From NCBI GenBank assembly GCA_900544295.1, contig UQUO01000002.1:1-64000 (forward strand): a stretch of DNA of 64,000 bases. The letters are read 5' to 3'. The notes under the pieces were generated by a model. The model saw only the letters and a list, made by a program, of their open reading frames with translations, ran no database searches and was not told the DNA's origin. Both the position numbers and the translations under genes were made by a program. The stretch comes from an uncultured Eubacteriales bacterium. GTDB taxonomy: Bacteria > Bacillota > Clostridia > Oscillospirales > Oscillospiraceae. Shown here one piece after another: positions 40,750-49,933 of the stretch (within the stretch, counting starts at the first letter, position 1; every line of letters begins with the position of its first letter).

Positions 40750-41631
40750 TCAGTCCTCCCGGAGGCTGCGGTTCGTGACAAGGGAGAAGATTATTATGAT
40801 CACGAAGAGCAGCATGCTCACCGCGCTCGAAAGCCCGTAGTTGTTCGAGGCGAAGGCGTTCTGGTGCGCGTAGGTTATGACGGTGTTCAGAGTAGCGCCG
40901 GTCATATAGCCGCGCTGCTGGGTCAGCAGGTAGATGATGTCGAACTGCTTGAATGTGATGAAGGTCGTCATCACTGCCGCAGGGGCGATAACTGGACGGA
41001 TGGCCGGGATGGTGATGCTCGCCGTCTGCCTCCAGAAGCCCGCTCCGTCCAGCCGTGCGCTCTCATAGAGGCTGCGGTCCACGCTTTGCAGCGCGCCGTC
41101 TATGGTGGATATCATAAACGGCAGGGCCATCCAGAGGTTCAGCGCCATGCAGGAGAGGAAGGCCGCCGTATTGTTTGCCAGAAAGTCGAATTTCCCCAAG
41201 CCCAGAGCCGCGAGCCACTTGTTCAAAAGGCCCAGCTCCGTATTGAACATGCCCACGCGCCAGAGCAGGATGGAGATATACGCAGGCATCGCCCAGGGTA
41301 CCATGAGCAGGGTCTTGTACAGTCGGCTGAGGCGGAGTTTCGGCGCGTTGAGGCCCAGGGCGATGAGGAAGCCCAGCGCCAGCTGTATGGCCATGTTCAG
41401 CGCCGTCCACAAGAGCGTCGTGCCGAGCGCGGACATAAAGCCCGAATCCAGCTTGAAGAGCGCCCTCGCATAGTTGCCCAGGCCTATGACCTCATAATCC
41501 TGCCAGTGGTAGAGGTTCATGTTCGTCAGCGAGATGTAACCGGTGTAGGCTATGGGGAACACAATTATAATAAGTATGAGCAAAAGCGCCGGGGCGCAGT
41601 AGAGCCACGGCTTATACCTGTGTCTGAGCAT
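40750..41631 (-). CDS. Carbohydrate ABC permease, MalF type (operon A)
   Basis: CUT1 permease partner, about 293 residues, six helices, with the EAA-type loop YESARLDGAGFWRQTASITIPAIRP. The start at 41631 (MLRHRYKPWLYCAP) follows GGAGG, which is located right after a strong hairpin. The product lacks the long periplasmic P2 loop of Gram-negative MalF. Confidence 0.92.
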   Translation of the reverse strand: MLRHRYKPWLYCAPALLLILIIIVFPIAYTGYISLTNMNLYHWQDYEVIGLGNYARALFKLDSGFMSALGTTLLWTALNMAIQLALGFLIALGLNAPKLRLSRLYKTLLMVPWAMPAYISILLWRVGMFNTELGLLNKWLAALGLGKFDFLANNTAAFLSCMALNLWMALPFMISTIDGALQSVDRSLYESARLDGAGFWRQTASITIPAIRPVIAPAAVMTTFITFKQFDIIYLLTQQRGYMTGATLNTVITYAHQNAFASNNYGLSSAVSMLLFVIIIIFSLVTNRSLRED

Positions 41632-41647
41632 TGCCTCGCCTCCAAAC

Positions 41648-41673
41648 ATGGGGCGGCGCTGCCGCCGCCCCAT
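41648..41673 (-). terminator. Attenuator hairpin between the binding-protein and permease genes (operon A)
   Basis: Bases 41648-41658 pair with 41663-41673 (11-bp stem, 4-nt loop), followed on the minus strand by only a short T stretch. Such hairpins commonly make the binding protein more abundant than the permeases by partial termination or by protecting the upstream mRNA. Confidence 0.7.
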
Positions 41674-41688
41674 CCTTATCTGCTTATT

Positions 41689-42966
41689 TTACTGCATATC
41701 CGCTATCGCCTGCAAGGCGGCGGCCTGGGCCGTCTCGGCGGCGGAGGCAACGTCCTCCCCGTTCTTGTTCACGGCGGCCAGCATGCTCTCCGCCGGGCCC
41801 CACATGACGCTCATCTCCGCGATGTTCGGCATGGGCTGTGCGGTCTCGGCCGTGTGGCCGATGGCGGCGATTATCTCGTCCGCGGCGACGTCGGGGTCGT
41901 CATAGGCCGCAGCGCTGGCCGGGGCGCAGCCGCTGCTCTTGGCGAGGGCTATGCCCACCTCGGGGCTCGCCAGGGCCTCCAGCGCGAGGGCGATGGCCTC
42001 GCCCTTTGCCTCGGCCGCGACTTTCATTACGCCCACGCCCTGGACGCCGGAATAGGGCGCGAGGGCATTGCCGTTGGGCAGGGTCATGTCGGAGAGCGAG
42101 GCCACGCCGAAGTCTATGCCCGCAGCGCGGATGCCGGAGACCAGCCAGGGCCCGCCGATGATGGCCGCCGCCTTGCCCTCGTTGAACAGGGTCGTCACGG
42201 TGTTGTAGTCGCCGTCGGCCTGGAGGGCGGCAAACTTCTTGTTGTACTCCACGGCCTCGATGGTCTTGGCGTCGTTGAGTCCGGGATTGGCGTTCTCGTC
42301 TATGATATAGCCGCCGAAGCCGTTTATGAAGGGCGAGACATTATAGGCGGTCGAATGCTGGTTCACGACGGCGTAGGTGCCCGCGGCGGTGTCGGTGTTG
42401 GCGGCCATATACTCATAGAGCTCCTCCGTCGTGGCCGGAATGTCACCCTGCCAGAGGGCCTTGTTGTAGATGAAGAGCAGCGTCTCGAAATAGACGGGCA
42501 GCAGGTACTGCACGCCGCCTATCTGCCCGGCCTCGACGGTCATCTCCAGGTCGCCCGCCCAGGTGCTCTCGTCCACGAGGTCGGTGAGCGGGGCCAGGAT
42601 GTCCATGGCGGCGAAGGTGCCGAGGCTGTCGTGCGCGTAGAAGTACATATCCGGTCCGTTGGCGGCGTCGCCGCCGTAGAGCTTCAGCTGGTCGGAGAGG
42701 CCCGTGCGCTTCTCAAAAACCAGGGACACGCCGCTGTCCGCGAGCATGGGGTTCACGGTGTCGGCTATGGTCTGCATAATGGCCTCGTCGCCGTCGTGCC
42801 AGACCTTGAGCTCCACGGGCTCGGCGGGGGCGGGCGCCTCAGAGGCGGGGGCTGCGCTCTCCTCCCCGGACGGCGGCGCGCTCTCCTCCGCGGCCGGCGT
42901 CCCGCAGGCGGCCAGCAGGCCCAACAGCATCAGAGCCGAAAGCAGCAGAGCAAGTATTTTTTTCAT
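41689..42966 (-). CDS. Maltodextrin-type solute-binding lipoprotein (operon A)
   Basis: Extracellular receptor of the CUT1 importer. The 425-residue precursor has a lipoprotein signal with lipobox LLAAC (Cys21), then a Pro/Ala/Glu-rich linker to about residue 48, then the bilobal domain: VELKVWHDGDEAIMQ, PVYFETLLFIYNK, AAIIGGPWLVSG and the family's PMPNIAEMSVMW near the end. First gene of operon A. Its start is 27 nt from a perfect LacI-type operator. Confidence 0.93.
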   Translation of the reverse strand: MKKILALLLSALMLLGLLAACGTPAAEESAPPSGEESAAPASEAPAPAEPVELKVWHDGDEAIMQTIADTVNPMLADSGVSLVFEKRTGLSDQLKLYGGDAANGPDMYFYAHDSLGTFAAMDILAPLTDLVDESTWAGDLEMTVEAGQIGGVQYLLPVYFETLLFIYNKALWQGDIPATTEELYEYMAANTDTAAGTYAVVNQHSTAYNVSPFINGFGGYIIDENANPGLNDAKTIEAVEYNKKFAALQADGDYNTVTTLFNEGKAAAIIGGPWLVSGIRAAGIDFGVASLSDMTLPNGNALAPYSGVQGVGVMKVAAEAKGEAIALALEALASPEVGIALAKSSGCAPASAAAYDDPDVAADEIIAAIGHTAETAQPMPNIAEMSVMWGPAESMLAAVNKNGEDVASAAETAQAAALQAIADMQ

Positions 42967-42992
42967 TTTTCATCCTCCATTCTAAAATAATA

Positions 42993-43006
42993 GTAAAACG
43001 TTTTAC
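42993..43006. promoter_or_regulatory. Perfect LacI-family operator
   Basis: GTAAAACGTTTTAC is a perfect 14-bp palindrome with the central CG typical of LacI-family sites. It lies about 40 bp downstream of the operon A start point, so bound repressor would block elongation. Confidence 0.8.
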
Positions 43007-43051
43007 ATCATTTTCTCTGCCGAGTGACTCATCCTCGGCTTTGTTAACCCG

Positions 43052-43080
43052 ATTATAGTGGTCCATTTCGTCGAAGTCAA
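43052..43080 (-). promoter_or_regulatory. Sigma-A promoter of glucan operon A
   Basis: On the minus strand TTGACT (43080-43075), a 17-nt spacer, then TATAAT (43057-43052). The start point is near 43045, giving a leader of about 79 nt that contains the operator. Confidence 0.85.
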
Positions 43081-43100
43081 CGAAATGCGGCAAAAAAGAC

Positions 43101-43129
43101 TTGAACTTTTTGATAAAACGTTATACTAT
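43101..43129 (+). promoter_or_regulatory. Promoter of the LacI-type regulator with an overlapping operator
   Basis: TTGAAC (43101-43106), a 17-nt spacer, then TACTAT (43124-43129). A second, imperfect operator GATAAAACGTTATAC (43112-43126, centre CG at 43119-43120) lies between the two boxes, so the regulator should repress itself. Operator centres are exactly 120 bp apart, compatible with looping. Confidence 0.65.
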
Positions 43130-43149
43130 ATCACGCAGGAGGGATGCAG

Positions 43150-44148
43150 ATGGCGGCCACTATAAAGGACGTCGCCCGCGAGGCGGGCGTGAGCATAGCG
43201 ACGGTGTCAAAGATCATAAACGGCGCGCCGGGCATTTCTGAGGCCACGACGCGCCGGGTCGAGGAGGTCATGCGCGCGCTGGACTACGCGCCGAACAGCC
43301 GCGCGGCCAGCCTTGCGCGGAAAAGCGCCCGCTGCGTCGCCTTCCTCGCGGAGCTGGACGAGGCCGCGCCCTACACGAACCCCCATCTCTTTGACATCAT
43401 GTGCGGGGTACAGACTGCGCTCTTCAGCAAGGGCTATGCGCTGACGCTGCTCGATTCGCTCAGCGCGGACGTGGAGAAGATGATACTCTCCCGCGCCTTC
43501 GACGGCATCATCGTCCACGGCGGCGCGCTGACCCGGCCCATCGCTTCCCTGCTCATCGCGCGGCGCTTTCCGCACATCGTCATCGGCCACCCCAGCGACG
43601 TGCGCCTCAACTGGGTGGACACGGACCACACGCTCGGCGGGCGCATCGCCTGCGAGCACCTCATTGACTGCGGCTGCGAGCGCCTGGCCTTTATGGGCGA
43701 GGGCGAGACGGCGGGCATCTCCAACCAGCGGCTCACCGGCTTCCGCACGGCGCTGCTCGAAGCCGGGCTGGAATACCGCCGGGACTGGGTGCTGCACACG
43801 GACGGGACGCTGGCCTCCGGCAAAGGCGCGGCGCTTGAGCTGCTCGGGCGCGGCGAGCTGCCCCAGGGCATCGTCTGCGGCAGCAACCTGCTGGCCTATG
43901 CCTTCACGCTGGCGGCCGCCGAGCGCGGCGTGGCCATTCCCGGGGACATGCTGCTCATCACCTTCGACCGCTACCCATACAGCGGGCTGATAAGCCCCGA
44001 GCCCACGCTGGTACAGATAGACGTGCGCGACATGGGCCGCGCCGCGGCAAAGCAGCTGCTCCAGGGGCTCAAGAAGCCCGAGCTGCGCGTACAGAGCTAC
44101 ACCACCCTGCCCAGCCTCATAGAGGGTCAGAGCACGCGGAAGCTCTAA
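43150..44148 (+). CDS. LacI-family transcriptional regulator (operon A)
   Basis: Sugar-responsive repressor. The 332-residue product has the N-terminal LacI HTH and hinge (ATIKDVAREAGVSIATVSKIING, with SLARKSARCVAF after the hinge helix) and a periplasmic-binding-like effector domain to the end. The start at 43150 has GGAGG 7 nt upstream; an ATG two codons earlier touches that site. Divergent from the binding-protein gene, with a perfect operator in front of each transcription unit. The ligand is probably maltose or maltodextrin, by context. Confidence 0.92.
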   Translation: MAATIKDVAREAGVSIATVSKIINGAPGISEATTRRVEEVMRALDYAPNSRAASLARKSARCVAFLAELDEAAPYTNPHLFDIMCGVQTALFSKGYALTLLDSLSADVEKMILSRAFDGIIVHGGALTRPIASLLIARRFPHIVIGHPSDVRLNWVDTDHTLGGRIACEHLIDCGCERLAFMGEGETAGISNQRLTGFRTALLEAGLEYRRDWVLHTDGTLASGKGAALELLGRGELPQGIVCGSNLLAYAFTLAAAERGVAIPGDMLLITFDRYPYSGLISPEPTLVQIDVRDMGRAAAKQLLQGLKKPELRVQSYTTLPSLIEGQSTRKL

Positions 44149-44149
44149 A

Positions 44150-44183
44150 AAACATCCGCCGCCCCGCAGGGCGGCGGATGTTT
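44150..44183. terminator. Bidirectional terminator between the two LacI genes
   Basis: Bases 44151-44164 pair perfectly with 44169-44182 (14-bp stem, 4-nt loop), with an A-run before and T-rich sequence after. It separates the convergent regulator genes and ends both. Confidence 0.92.
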
Positions 44184-45196
44184 CATTTTTTCCTGGTTGA
44201 GGCGCGGATTATCAGGTTTGAGGCTGTCGTATAGCTCTGAGTTTGCAGGTTCGGGCGGCGTATGCAGTCCACGAGCAGCTTTGCAGCCTGGGCGCCCATG
44301 TCGCGCACGTCGATATCCACGACCGTGAGCTCCGGGCTGGCGAGGCGGGAGAAGGGGTAGTCGTCAAAGGTCAGGACGCCCACGTCCGCGGGGATGCGCA
44401 GGCCCAGCTCTTTCAGCGCGGCGACGCAGCCGAGGGCAACGAGGTTATTTGCGCAGATGACGGCGTCCGGGGCGGGCTTGGCTGACATCAGGCCCAGCGT
44501 CATACGCCGGCCCTCCGCCCTTGTGCTCTCGCCCAGCCAGATATAGCCCTCGGGCAGCTCCCGTCCGGCGCTCTCCAGGCCCTGGCGCACGCCCTCCAGC
44601 CTGTGTGCGGAGATCATGTCGTGCTCGCTGCCGCCGATGAAGGCTATGCGTGCATAGCCCTCGTCCACGAGGTGTGCGGCGGCGGTCATGCCGGAAAAGA
44701 CGTTGTTTATGTCTATCCAGCAGACCTGGCTCTCGAAATTGGGCAGGCCCAGGACGATGTGCGGGAAGCGCGTTCGCGTCAGCAGCGCGGCCAGCGGCCG
44801 GCTCATGACCGAGGCGTGGACGGCCAGGCCGTCGCAGCCGCGGCGGTTTATGAGCTCCTCCGCCGCCTCGCAGGCTGAGGTCGTGTCCGCGGAGCGGAGC
44901 TGAAGCCCATAGCCCCGCGCGCGCAGGGCTTCCTCCACGCCCGAGAGTATCTCGAACAGGTGCGGGTTTTCAAAGGCCGTGTTCGGACGCAGGTCGGCAA
45001 GGAAAACGACGGTCTTCGTCGAGCCGCGCGCGAAGCTCTGGGCGCTGGCGCTGGGATAATAACCCAGCTCGCGCATGACGGCGCGCACCCGCTCCGCAGT
45101 CTCCTCCGAGATGCTGTAATGCCCGTTTATGACCTTGGACACCGTGGACACGGAGGTCCCGGCCTCGCGGGCCACGTCCTTTATAGTCACCGCCAA
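44183..45196 (-). CDS. LacI-family transcriptional regulator (operon B)
   Basis: Paralogue of the operon A regulator: HTH VTIKDVAREAGTSVSTVSKVING, hinge helix SFARGSTKTVVFLAD, and an effector domain with CANNLVALGCVAALKELG and LTFDDYPFSRLASPELT. Last gene of operon B, right after the GH13 gene. The start is most likely TTG at 45196 (MAVTIKDV), with GAGGGGG about 8 nt upstream; a GTG two codons later is possible. Because it is cotranscribed with its targets, it would show autoregulation. Confidence 0.9.
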   Translation of the reverse strand: MAVTIKDVAREAGTSVSTVSKVINGHYSISEETAERVRAVMRELGYYPSASAQSFARGSTKTVVFLADLRPNTAFENPHLFEILSGVEEALRARGYGLQLRSADTTSACEAAEELINRRGCDGLAVHASVMSRPLAALLTRTRFPHIVLGLPNFESQVCWIDINNVFSGMTAAAHLVDEGYARIAFIGGSEHDMISAHRLEGVRQGLESAGRELPEGYIWLGESTRAEGRRMTLGLMSAKPAPDAVICANNLVALGCVAALKELGLRIPADVGVLTFDDYPFSRLASPELTVVDIDVRDMGAQAAKLLVDCIRRPNLQTQSYTTASNLIIRASTRKK

Positions 45197-45200
45197 GCGC

Positions 45201-46919
45201 TCACCCCCTCGAAACCGTAACAGCAAAACCGTATGGGCCTATTTTATCAGCTTCCAGGCCCTCGGACCAGAGTTTTTCGCCGGGGAGGGCGCATTTTTCA
45301 GCTCTATCGGAGCAGTTCACGGCCACGTACACGCGCTCGCCGCCGTATTCCCGGGAAAAGGCGAAGAGCCCGCTGCCGCGCTCCGCCGAAATGCAGCGGA
45401 AATCCCCGCGGCGTAGGGGCGCCAGCTCCCGGCGCAGGGCAATGGCGCGGCGGTAGAAGGCCAGGAGTTTCTCATTCCCGCCCTGCCATGGCATGGGGCG
45501 GCGGTAGTCGGCCTCCACGAGGCCGGAGGCGCCCAGCTCGTCGCCGTAGAAGACGCTCGGTATGCCCGGGAAGCAGAGCTGGAAGAGCACGGCCAGCCTG
45601 TACCGCCGCGCGTCCCCGCCGCATAGGGAGAGAAAGCGGCCCACGTCATGGCTGTCCAGCAGGTTCAGCTGCGCCGGGACTAGCTGCCTGCGGTAGCGCA
45701 TCAGCATGCCGGTGCAGCGGCCCGAAAAGGTGAAGGCGTCCTCCGTCTGCTCCGCGAAGAAGCGGCGGCAATGGCGGCGCAGCTCATAGTTCATGGCGGA
45801 GTCGAACATGCTGCCGTCCAGCCAGTGGCCCGCGCTCTCCCAGACCTCGCCTATGAGCAGGGCCTCCGGCTTTGCGGCCTTGACGCGGCGGCGGAACTCG
45901 CGCCAGAAGGAGTCGTCCACCTCGCTGGCCACGTCGAGCCGCCAGCCGTCTATGCCGTATTCGCGCACCCAGTGCTCGCCCACGGCGCAGAAATACTCCC
46001 GCACCTCCGGGTTCGCCGTATCCAGCTTCGGCATGAGCCGCTCGTAGCCGAAGCACTCGTAGCCCGGGATGGCCTCCGGGTCCTCCGGGCGGACTACAGG
46101 GAACTCCAGGCGGTAGAACCAGTCCTTATAGCGCGAGGCCTCGCCCTTTTGCACTACGTCCTCAAAGGCGAAGAAGCGCCAGCCGCAGTGGTTGAACACG
46201 CCGTCTATTATGACGCGCATGCCCAGCCCGTGCGCCGACTCGACGAGCTCTCGGAAGTCCTCGTCCGTGCCGAGGCAGGGGTCGATGTGGTAGTAGTCTA
46301 TGAGGTCGTATTTGTGGTACTCCCCGGCGGCGAAGATGGGGTTCAGGTAGACGCAGTTGATGCCGAGGCCGGAGAGGTAGTCGAGGTTCTCCGTAACGCC
46401 TCTTATCGTGCCGCCGAGCTTGCCGTGTGTAGTGAGGCCGCCGAACTCGCGCTGCGTCGCCTCCCCGCTTATATAACGGCGGGAGGTGGCGAAGCTGTCC
46501 GGGAAGATGTTGTAGACCACGGCCTCATGCACCCAGTCCGGCACGCGGGCGATATCTGCGCGGTGGTTGAAGGGAAGCTTGAAATACTCCGAGCGGTCGT
46601 CCACCAGCTTGTACGTGAACACGCCGCCGTAGTAATAGCAGCTCTCCGCGCCGTCCGAGAGCTCGAAGTGGTAGAAGATGCGGTGATAGGGGCACTCCAG
46701 TGTCAGCTCCCACCAGTCGTGGTATTCGTCCGAGAGGACGCGCTCCATCGGCTCCGGGAACCAGTCTATGGGCGTTTTGCGGCAGGCGGTATCGCCGTAC
46801 CAGAGCGTCACGCGCTCCAGGTCGCCCCGCGCGGCGCGCAGGCGCAGGACTATGCGCCGCTCGTCCAGGCCGTGGGCGTATTCGGACATTGGGATGTGCA
46901 GTATGGTTTCCTTTTTCAT
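45201..46919 (-). CDS. GH13 alpha-glucosidase / cyclomaltodextrinase-neopullulanase type (operon B)
   Basis: The 572-residue paralogue of the operon A enzyme, collinear throughout: N-terminal beta domain, FNHCGWRFFAF, DGWRLDVASE (nucleophile), LLIGEVWES (acid), LLDSHDVGR. No signal peptide, so it acts on imported oligosaccharide in the cytoplasm. The start MKKETILHIPMSEYAHGLD lies 1 nt after the permease stop. Presence of the same Cys and loop features in both copies suggests duplication of a whole operon followed by divergence. Confidence 0.92.
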   Translation of the reverse strand: MKKETILHIPMSEYAHGLDERRIVLRLRAARGDLERVTLWYGDTACRKTPIDWFPEPMERVLSDEYHDWWELTLECPYHRIFYHFELSDGAESCYYYGGVFTYKLVDDRSEYFKLPFNHRADIARVPDWVHEAVVYNIFPDSFATSRRYISGEATQREFGGLTTHGKLGGTIRGVTENLDYLSGLGINCVYLNPIFAAGEYHKYDLIDYYHIDPCLGTDEDFRELVESAHGLGMRVIIDGVFNHCGWRFFAFEDVVQKGEASRYKDWFYRLEFPVVRPEDPEAIPGYECFGYERLMPKLDTANPEVREYFCAVGEHWVREYGIDGWRLDVASEVDDSFWREFRRRVKAAKPEALLIGEVWESAGHWLDGSMFDSAMNYELRRHCRRFFAEQTEDAFTFSGRCTGMLMRYRRQLVPAQLNLLDSHDVGRFLSLCGGDARRYRLAVLFQLCFPGIPSVFYGDELGASGLVEADYRRPMPWQGGNEKLLAFYRRAIALRRELAPLRRGDFRCISAERGSGLFAFSREYGGERVYVAVNCSDRAEKCALPGEKLWSEGLEADKIGPYGFAVTVSRG

Positions 46920-46920
46920 G

Positions 46921-47766
46921 CTATCCTTTCACACCTCCCGCAGTCAGGCCGGAGGTCATATGCTTCTGGCAGAGGAAGAATATTATGAGCACAGGCAGCG
47001 ACACGGCTATGGACGCCGCCGCGAACACCGGCCAGGAGCCGCTCGTCTCCGTGGCCTGGAGGGCGTAGAGGCCCGCGGCCAGGGTGTAGTTCTGCTCGCC
47101 GGTCATGAAGGTCGTGGCATATATGTACTCATTCCAGACGTAGATGAGCACCATCAGCGCCGTCACGACGACGCTGGGCTTCGCCAGTGGCAGGACTATG
47201 CGGGTGACGACCTGCAGATCCGTCGCACCGTCCATGCGCGCGGCCTCCTCGATCTCCGCCGGGATGGTGTCGAAGTAGCCCTTCATGTTCCAGAGGCTGA
47301 AGACGGCCATGGTGCCGGTGTAGACGATGATGAGGCCCAGCCTGTGGTTCACAAGGCCCAGGGGCCGCAGCAGGCGGTAGACGGCGAACATGCTCAGTAT
47401 GGCCGGGAAGCTGTTTAAGAGCACCAGCCAGCGCAGCACGAGCCGCCGTCCGGGAAAGCGCCGCCGCGAGAAGCAGTAGGCCGCCGGCACCGCCGCCGCC
47501 AGCGAGATGGCCACCGTAGCCGCCGCGAGGATGACGCTGTTGCCGAACCAAGTGAGGATGTCCTCGCCGGTGAAGACGGCGAGGTAGTTATCCAGCGTGA
47601 AGTCCTTCGGGAGGAAGGAGAAATCCGAGCTCAAAAGCGCGTTCTGCCCGTTCAGGGAGACGCTCAGGGCGTAGAGGATGGGTATGAGCGTCACGAAGCA
47701 GAGCGCGATGAAGAAGATATTGAGGAAGGTCAGGCCGACGCCCTCGCGCAGTTTTCTGCCTCTCAT
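46921..47766 (-). CDS. Carbohydrate ABC permease, MalG type (operon B)
   Basis: The 281-residue CUT1 permease has six helices and the EAA loop EIEEAARMDGATDLQVVTRIVLPLAKP and ends TSGLTAGGVKG, as does the operon A copy. The start at 47766 (MRGRKLREGVG) overlaps the upstream permease stop by 4 nt (ATGA); longer frames upstream are spurious. Confidence 0.92.
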   Translation of the reverse strand: MRGRKLREGVGLTFLNIFFIALCFVTLIPILYALSVSLNGQNALLSSDFSFLPKDFTLDNYLAVFTGEDILTWFGNSVILAAATVAISLAAAVPAAYCFSRRRFPGRRLVLRWLVLLNSFPAILSMFAVYRLLRPLGLVNHRLGLIIVYTGTMAVFSLWNMKGYFDTIPAEIEEAARMDGATDLQVVTRIVLPLAKPSVVVTALMVLIYVWNEYIYATTFMTGEQNYTLAAGLYALQATETSGSWPVFAAASIAVSLPVLIIFFLCQKHMTSGLTAGGVKG

Positions 47767-48668
47767 CTCTCCCCCTCCCCTCCCGGCTGCCAGCGCGCCG
47801 AGAAGGCGAGCAGCAGCAGGAATATGATTATGGATATCGCGGAGCTGTAACCGTAGTTGTTCGTTATGAAGGCGTTCTCGTAGGCGTAGGTCAGGATGGT
47901 GTGCAGGCCTGAGCCCGTCTTTGCGCCCATCTGCTGGGTCAGCAGGTAGATGACGTCGAACTGCTTGAAGGTCGTGAAGATGGTGATTATGACGGCGGGC
48001 GCGATTATGGGGCGGATGCTCGGGATGGTGATGCTCCACGAGCGCTGGAGCCAGTTGGCCCCGTCGAGGACGGCGCTCTCGTAATAGCTGCGGTCTATGC
48101 TCTGCATGGCCCCGTCCATTATCATGAGCATGAAGGGCAGTGCCAGCCAGAGGTTCACGATGGTGCAGCAGATGAAGGCGGAGACGTCGCTCGCCAGCCA
48201 GCGCTGCGCCTCAAGGCCCAGCTTTTCCATCCACTGGTTCAGCAGACCGAACTCGGTGTTGAACATGCCCGTCTTCCACAGCAGGATGGAGACGTAGCCC
48301 GGCATGGCCCAGGGGAACATTAGCAGCGTCTTGTAGAGCTTGCGCAGGCGGAGCCTCTTTATATTCAGCAGGCTCGCCAGCACGAAGGCCAGGATGAGCT
48401 GGACTACCATGTTCACCACGGTCCACAGCACCGTGTTTATGAGCGCCGAGAGGAAACCCGAGTCGAACACGAACAGCGCCTTCACGTAATTGTCCAGGCC
48501 GATAATCGTGAAGTCGAACCAGTGGTAGACGTTCATGTTCGTCAGGGAGATGAAAAACGTATAGAGTATCGGGAAAACGACGATGAGCGCAATAAGCGCC
48601 AGCGAGGGGGCCGACCAGAGGTAGCTCGTGAGCCAGCCCCGGCGCTGTTTTTTTAGCCTGCCGTCCAT
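47763..48668 (-). CDS. Carbohydrate ABC permease, MalF type (operon B)
   Basis: The 301-residue CUT1 permease has six helices and the EAA-type loop YESAVLDGANWLQRSWSITIPSIRP. The start ATG overlaps the binding-protein stop (TGATG); a GTG directly in front is an alternative. It is clearly paralogous to the operon A MalF-type protein. Confidence 0.92.
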   Translation of the reverse strand: MDGRLKKQRRGWLTSYLWSAPSLALIALIVVFPILYTFFISLTNMNVYHWFDFTIIGLDNYVKALFVFDSGFLSALINTVLWTVVNMVVQLILAFVLASLLNIKRLRLRKLYKTLLMFPWAMPGYVSILLWKTGMFNTEFGLLNQWMEKLGLEAQRWLASDVSAFICCTIVNLWLALPFMLMIMDGAMQSIDRSYYESAVLDGANWLQRSWSITIPSIRPIIAPAVIITIFTTFKQFDVIYLLTQQMGAKTGSGLHTILTYAYENAFITNNYGYSSAISIIIFLLLLAFSARWQPGGEGER

Positions 48669-49867
48669 CACTTCATATTGGCGATGAGGCTCTCGGCCTC
48701 GGAAAGCGCCTCGTCAAAGGAGGCGTCCACATCCGCGCCCGAGAGGTTCACGTCCGTGAGCAGGTTGCTCACCACCGTCCACATGACGTCCATCTCCGGG
48801 ATGTTCGGCATCGGGATGGCTATCTCCGCCGTCGCGCGCATGGACTGCACCATCTCGTCCTCCGCTACGGCGGGGTCGTCGTAGCAGGCGGCGTTCGCCG
48901 GGGCGCAGCCGCTTGCCAGGGCGAGGTCTATGCCTATCTGCGGCGCGCAGAGGGCGGCGAGGACGGCCTTTACTGCCTCGGCCTTGTTCTCCGCCGCGTA
49001 TTTGAGCACCTGCACGCCCTGGACGCCGGAATACGGCGCGAGGGCCAGGCCCGTCTCGTCCACCGTGGGCATGGGCGCGATGCCGAGGTCTATCTCAGCC
49101 TCGCGCGCGCTGGGGACCATCCAGGGTCCGCCGATGGTGGCGTCCGCCTTGCCCTCCAGGAAGAGGGTGTTCACCGTCGAATACTCCGTCTCCCCCGGCA
49201 TGAGGGCCACGAACTTCAGGTGGTAGCGCAGGGCCTCCTTCACGGCCTCGGGTTCCGGGAAGGGCGTGCCGTCCTCGGAGACGATGCTGCCGCCGAAACC
49301 GTGTATCCAGGCCGCGGAGTAGTAGGCCGTCGAGTGCTGCTCCACGAAGCCGTAGCGGCCGCGGCCGGTGTTCGCCTCCATGTAGGCGTAGAGCTCCTCC
49401 GTCGTGGCGGGGACCTGCTCATCCTGCATATAGCGGCGGTTGTACATGAAGAGCAGCGTCTCGAAATAGAGCGGCAGCTGGTAGAGCGTGCCCTTATAGC
49501 TCGCCGCCTCGATGGTCATGGGCAACCAGTTATCCAGCGCGCCCTCTGCCAGCAGCGTGTTCACATCCGCGAGGATGCCCATCTCCGCAAAGACGCCGAT
49601 CTTGTCATGCGCGAAGATGAACATATCCGGCGCGGAGCCGGGGTCGTTGCCCACCAGCTTGAGCGAATCCGTGAGGCTGGTCTTCTTCTCGAACACGACC
49701 TCGACCTCCGGCGCAGCCTCGGCAAGATAGGCCGACAGGGCCTCGATGACCGCGTCCTCCTTATCGTGCCAGACGGTGAGCTTGTTCGTCTCCACGCTCC
49801 CGCCGCCGCAGGCAGCCAGGGGCACAAGCAGCGCGGCGACGAGCAGCAGCGAAATTATCCTTTTCAT
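48668..49867 (-). CDS. Maltodextrin-type solute-binding lipoprotein (operon B)
   Basis: The 399-residue precursor has lipobox PLAAC (Cys20). The mature bilobal domain is like that of operon A: KLTVWHDKEDAVIEAL, PLYFETLLFMYNRR, ATIGGPWMVPS, PMPNIPEMDVMW. The start at 49867 (MKRIISLLL) follows GGAGG; an upstream ATG 12 codons earlier lies inside the attenuator hairpin. It lacks the long Pro/Ala/Glu linker of the operon A protein. Confidence 0.93.
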   Translation of the reverse strand: MKRIISLLLVAALLVPLAACGGGSVETNKLTVWHDKEDAVIEALSAYLAEAAPEVEVVFEKKTSLTDSLKLVGNDPGSAPDMFIFAHDKIGVFAEMGILADVNTLLAEGALDNWLPMTIEAASYKGTLYQLPLYFETLLFMYNRRYMQDEQVPATTEELYAYMEANTGRGRYGFVEQHSTAYYSAAWIHGFGGSIVSEDGTPFPEPEAVKEALRYHLKFVALMPGETEYSTVNTLFLEGKADATIGGPWMVPSAREAEIDLGIAPMPTVDETGLALAPYSGVQGVQVLKYAAENKAEAVKAVLAALCAPQIGIDLALASGCAPANAACYDDPAVAEDEMVQSMRATAEIAIPMPNIPEMDVMWTVVSNLLTDVNLSGADVDASFDEALSEAESLIANMK

Positions 49868-49891
49868 CACACACCTCCAAAAAGCCCTGAT

Positions 49892-49918
49892 GGGCGGGCG
49901 CATTTTACGCGCCCGCCC
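49892..49918 (-). terminator. Hairpin between the starch-binding protein and the binding lipoprotein
   Basis: Bases 49892-49901 pair with 49909-49918 (10-bp stem, 7-nt loop). On the minus strand a T-run follows after 8 nt. Probably an attenuator that makes the surface protein more abundant than the importer. Confidence 0.7.
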
Positions 49919-49933
49919 GTTTTACAGGCCGCT

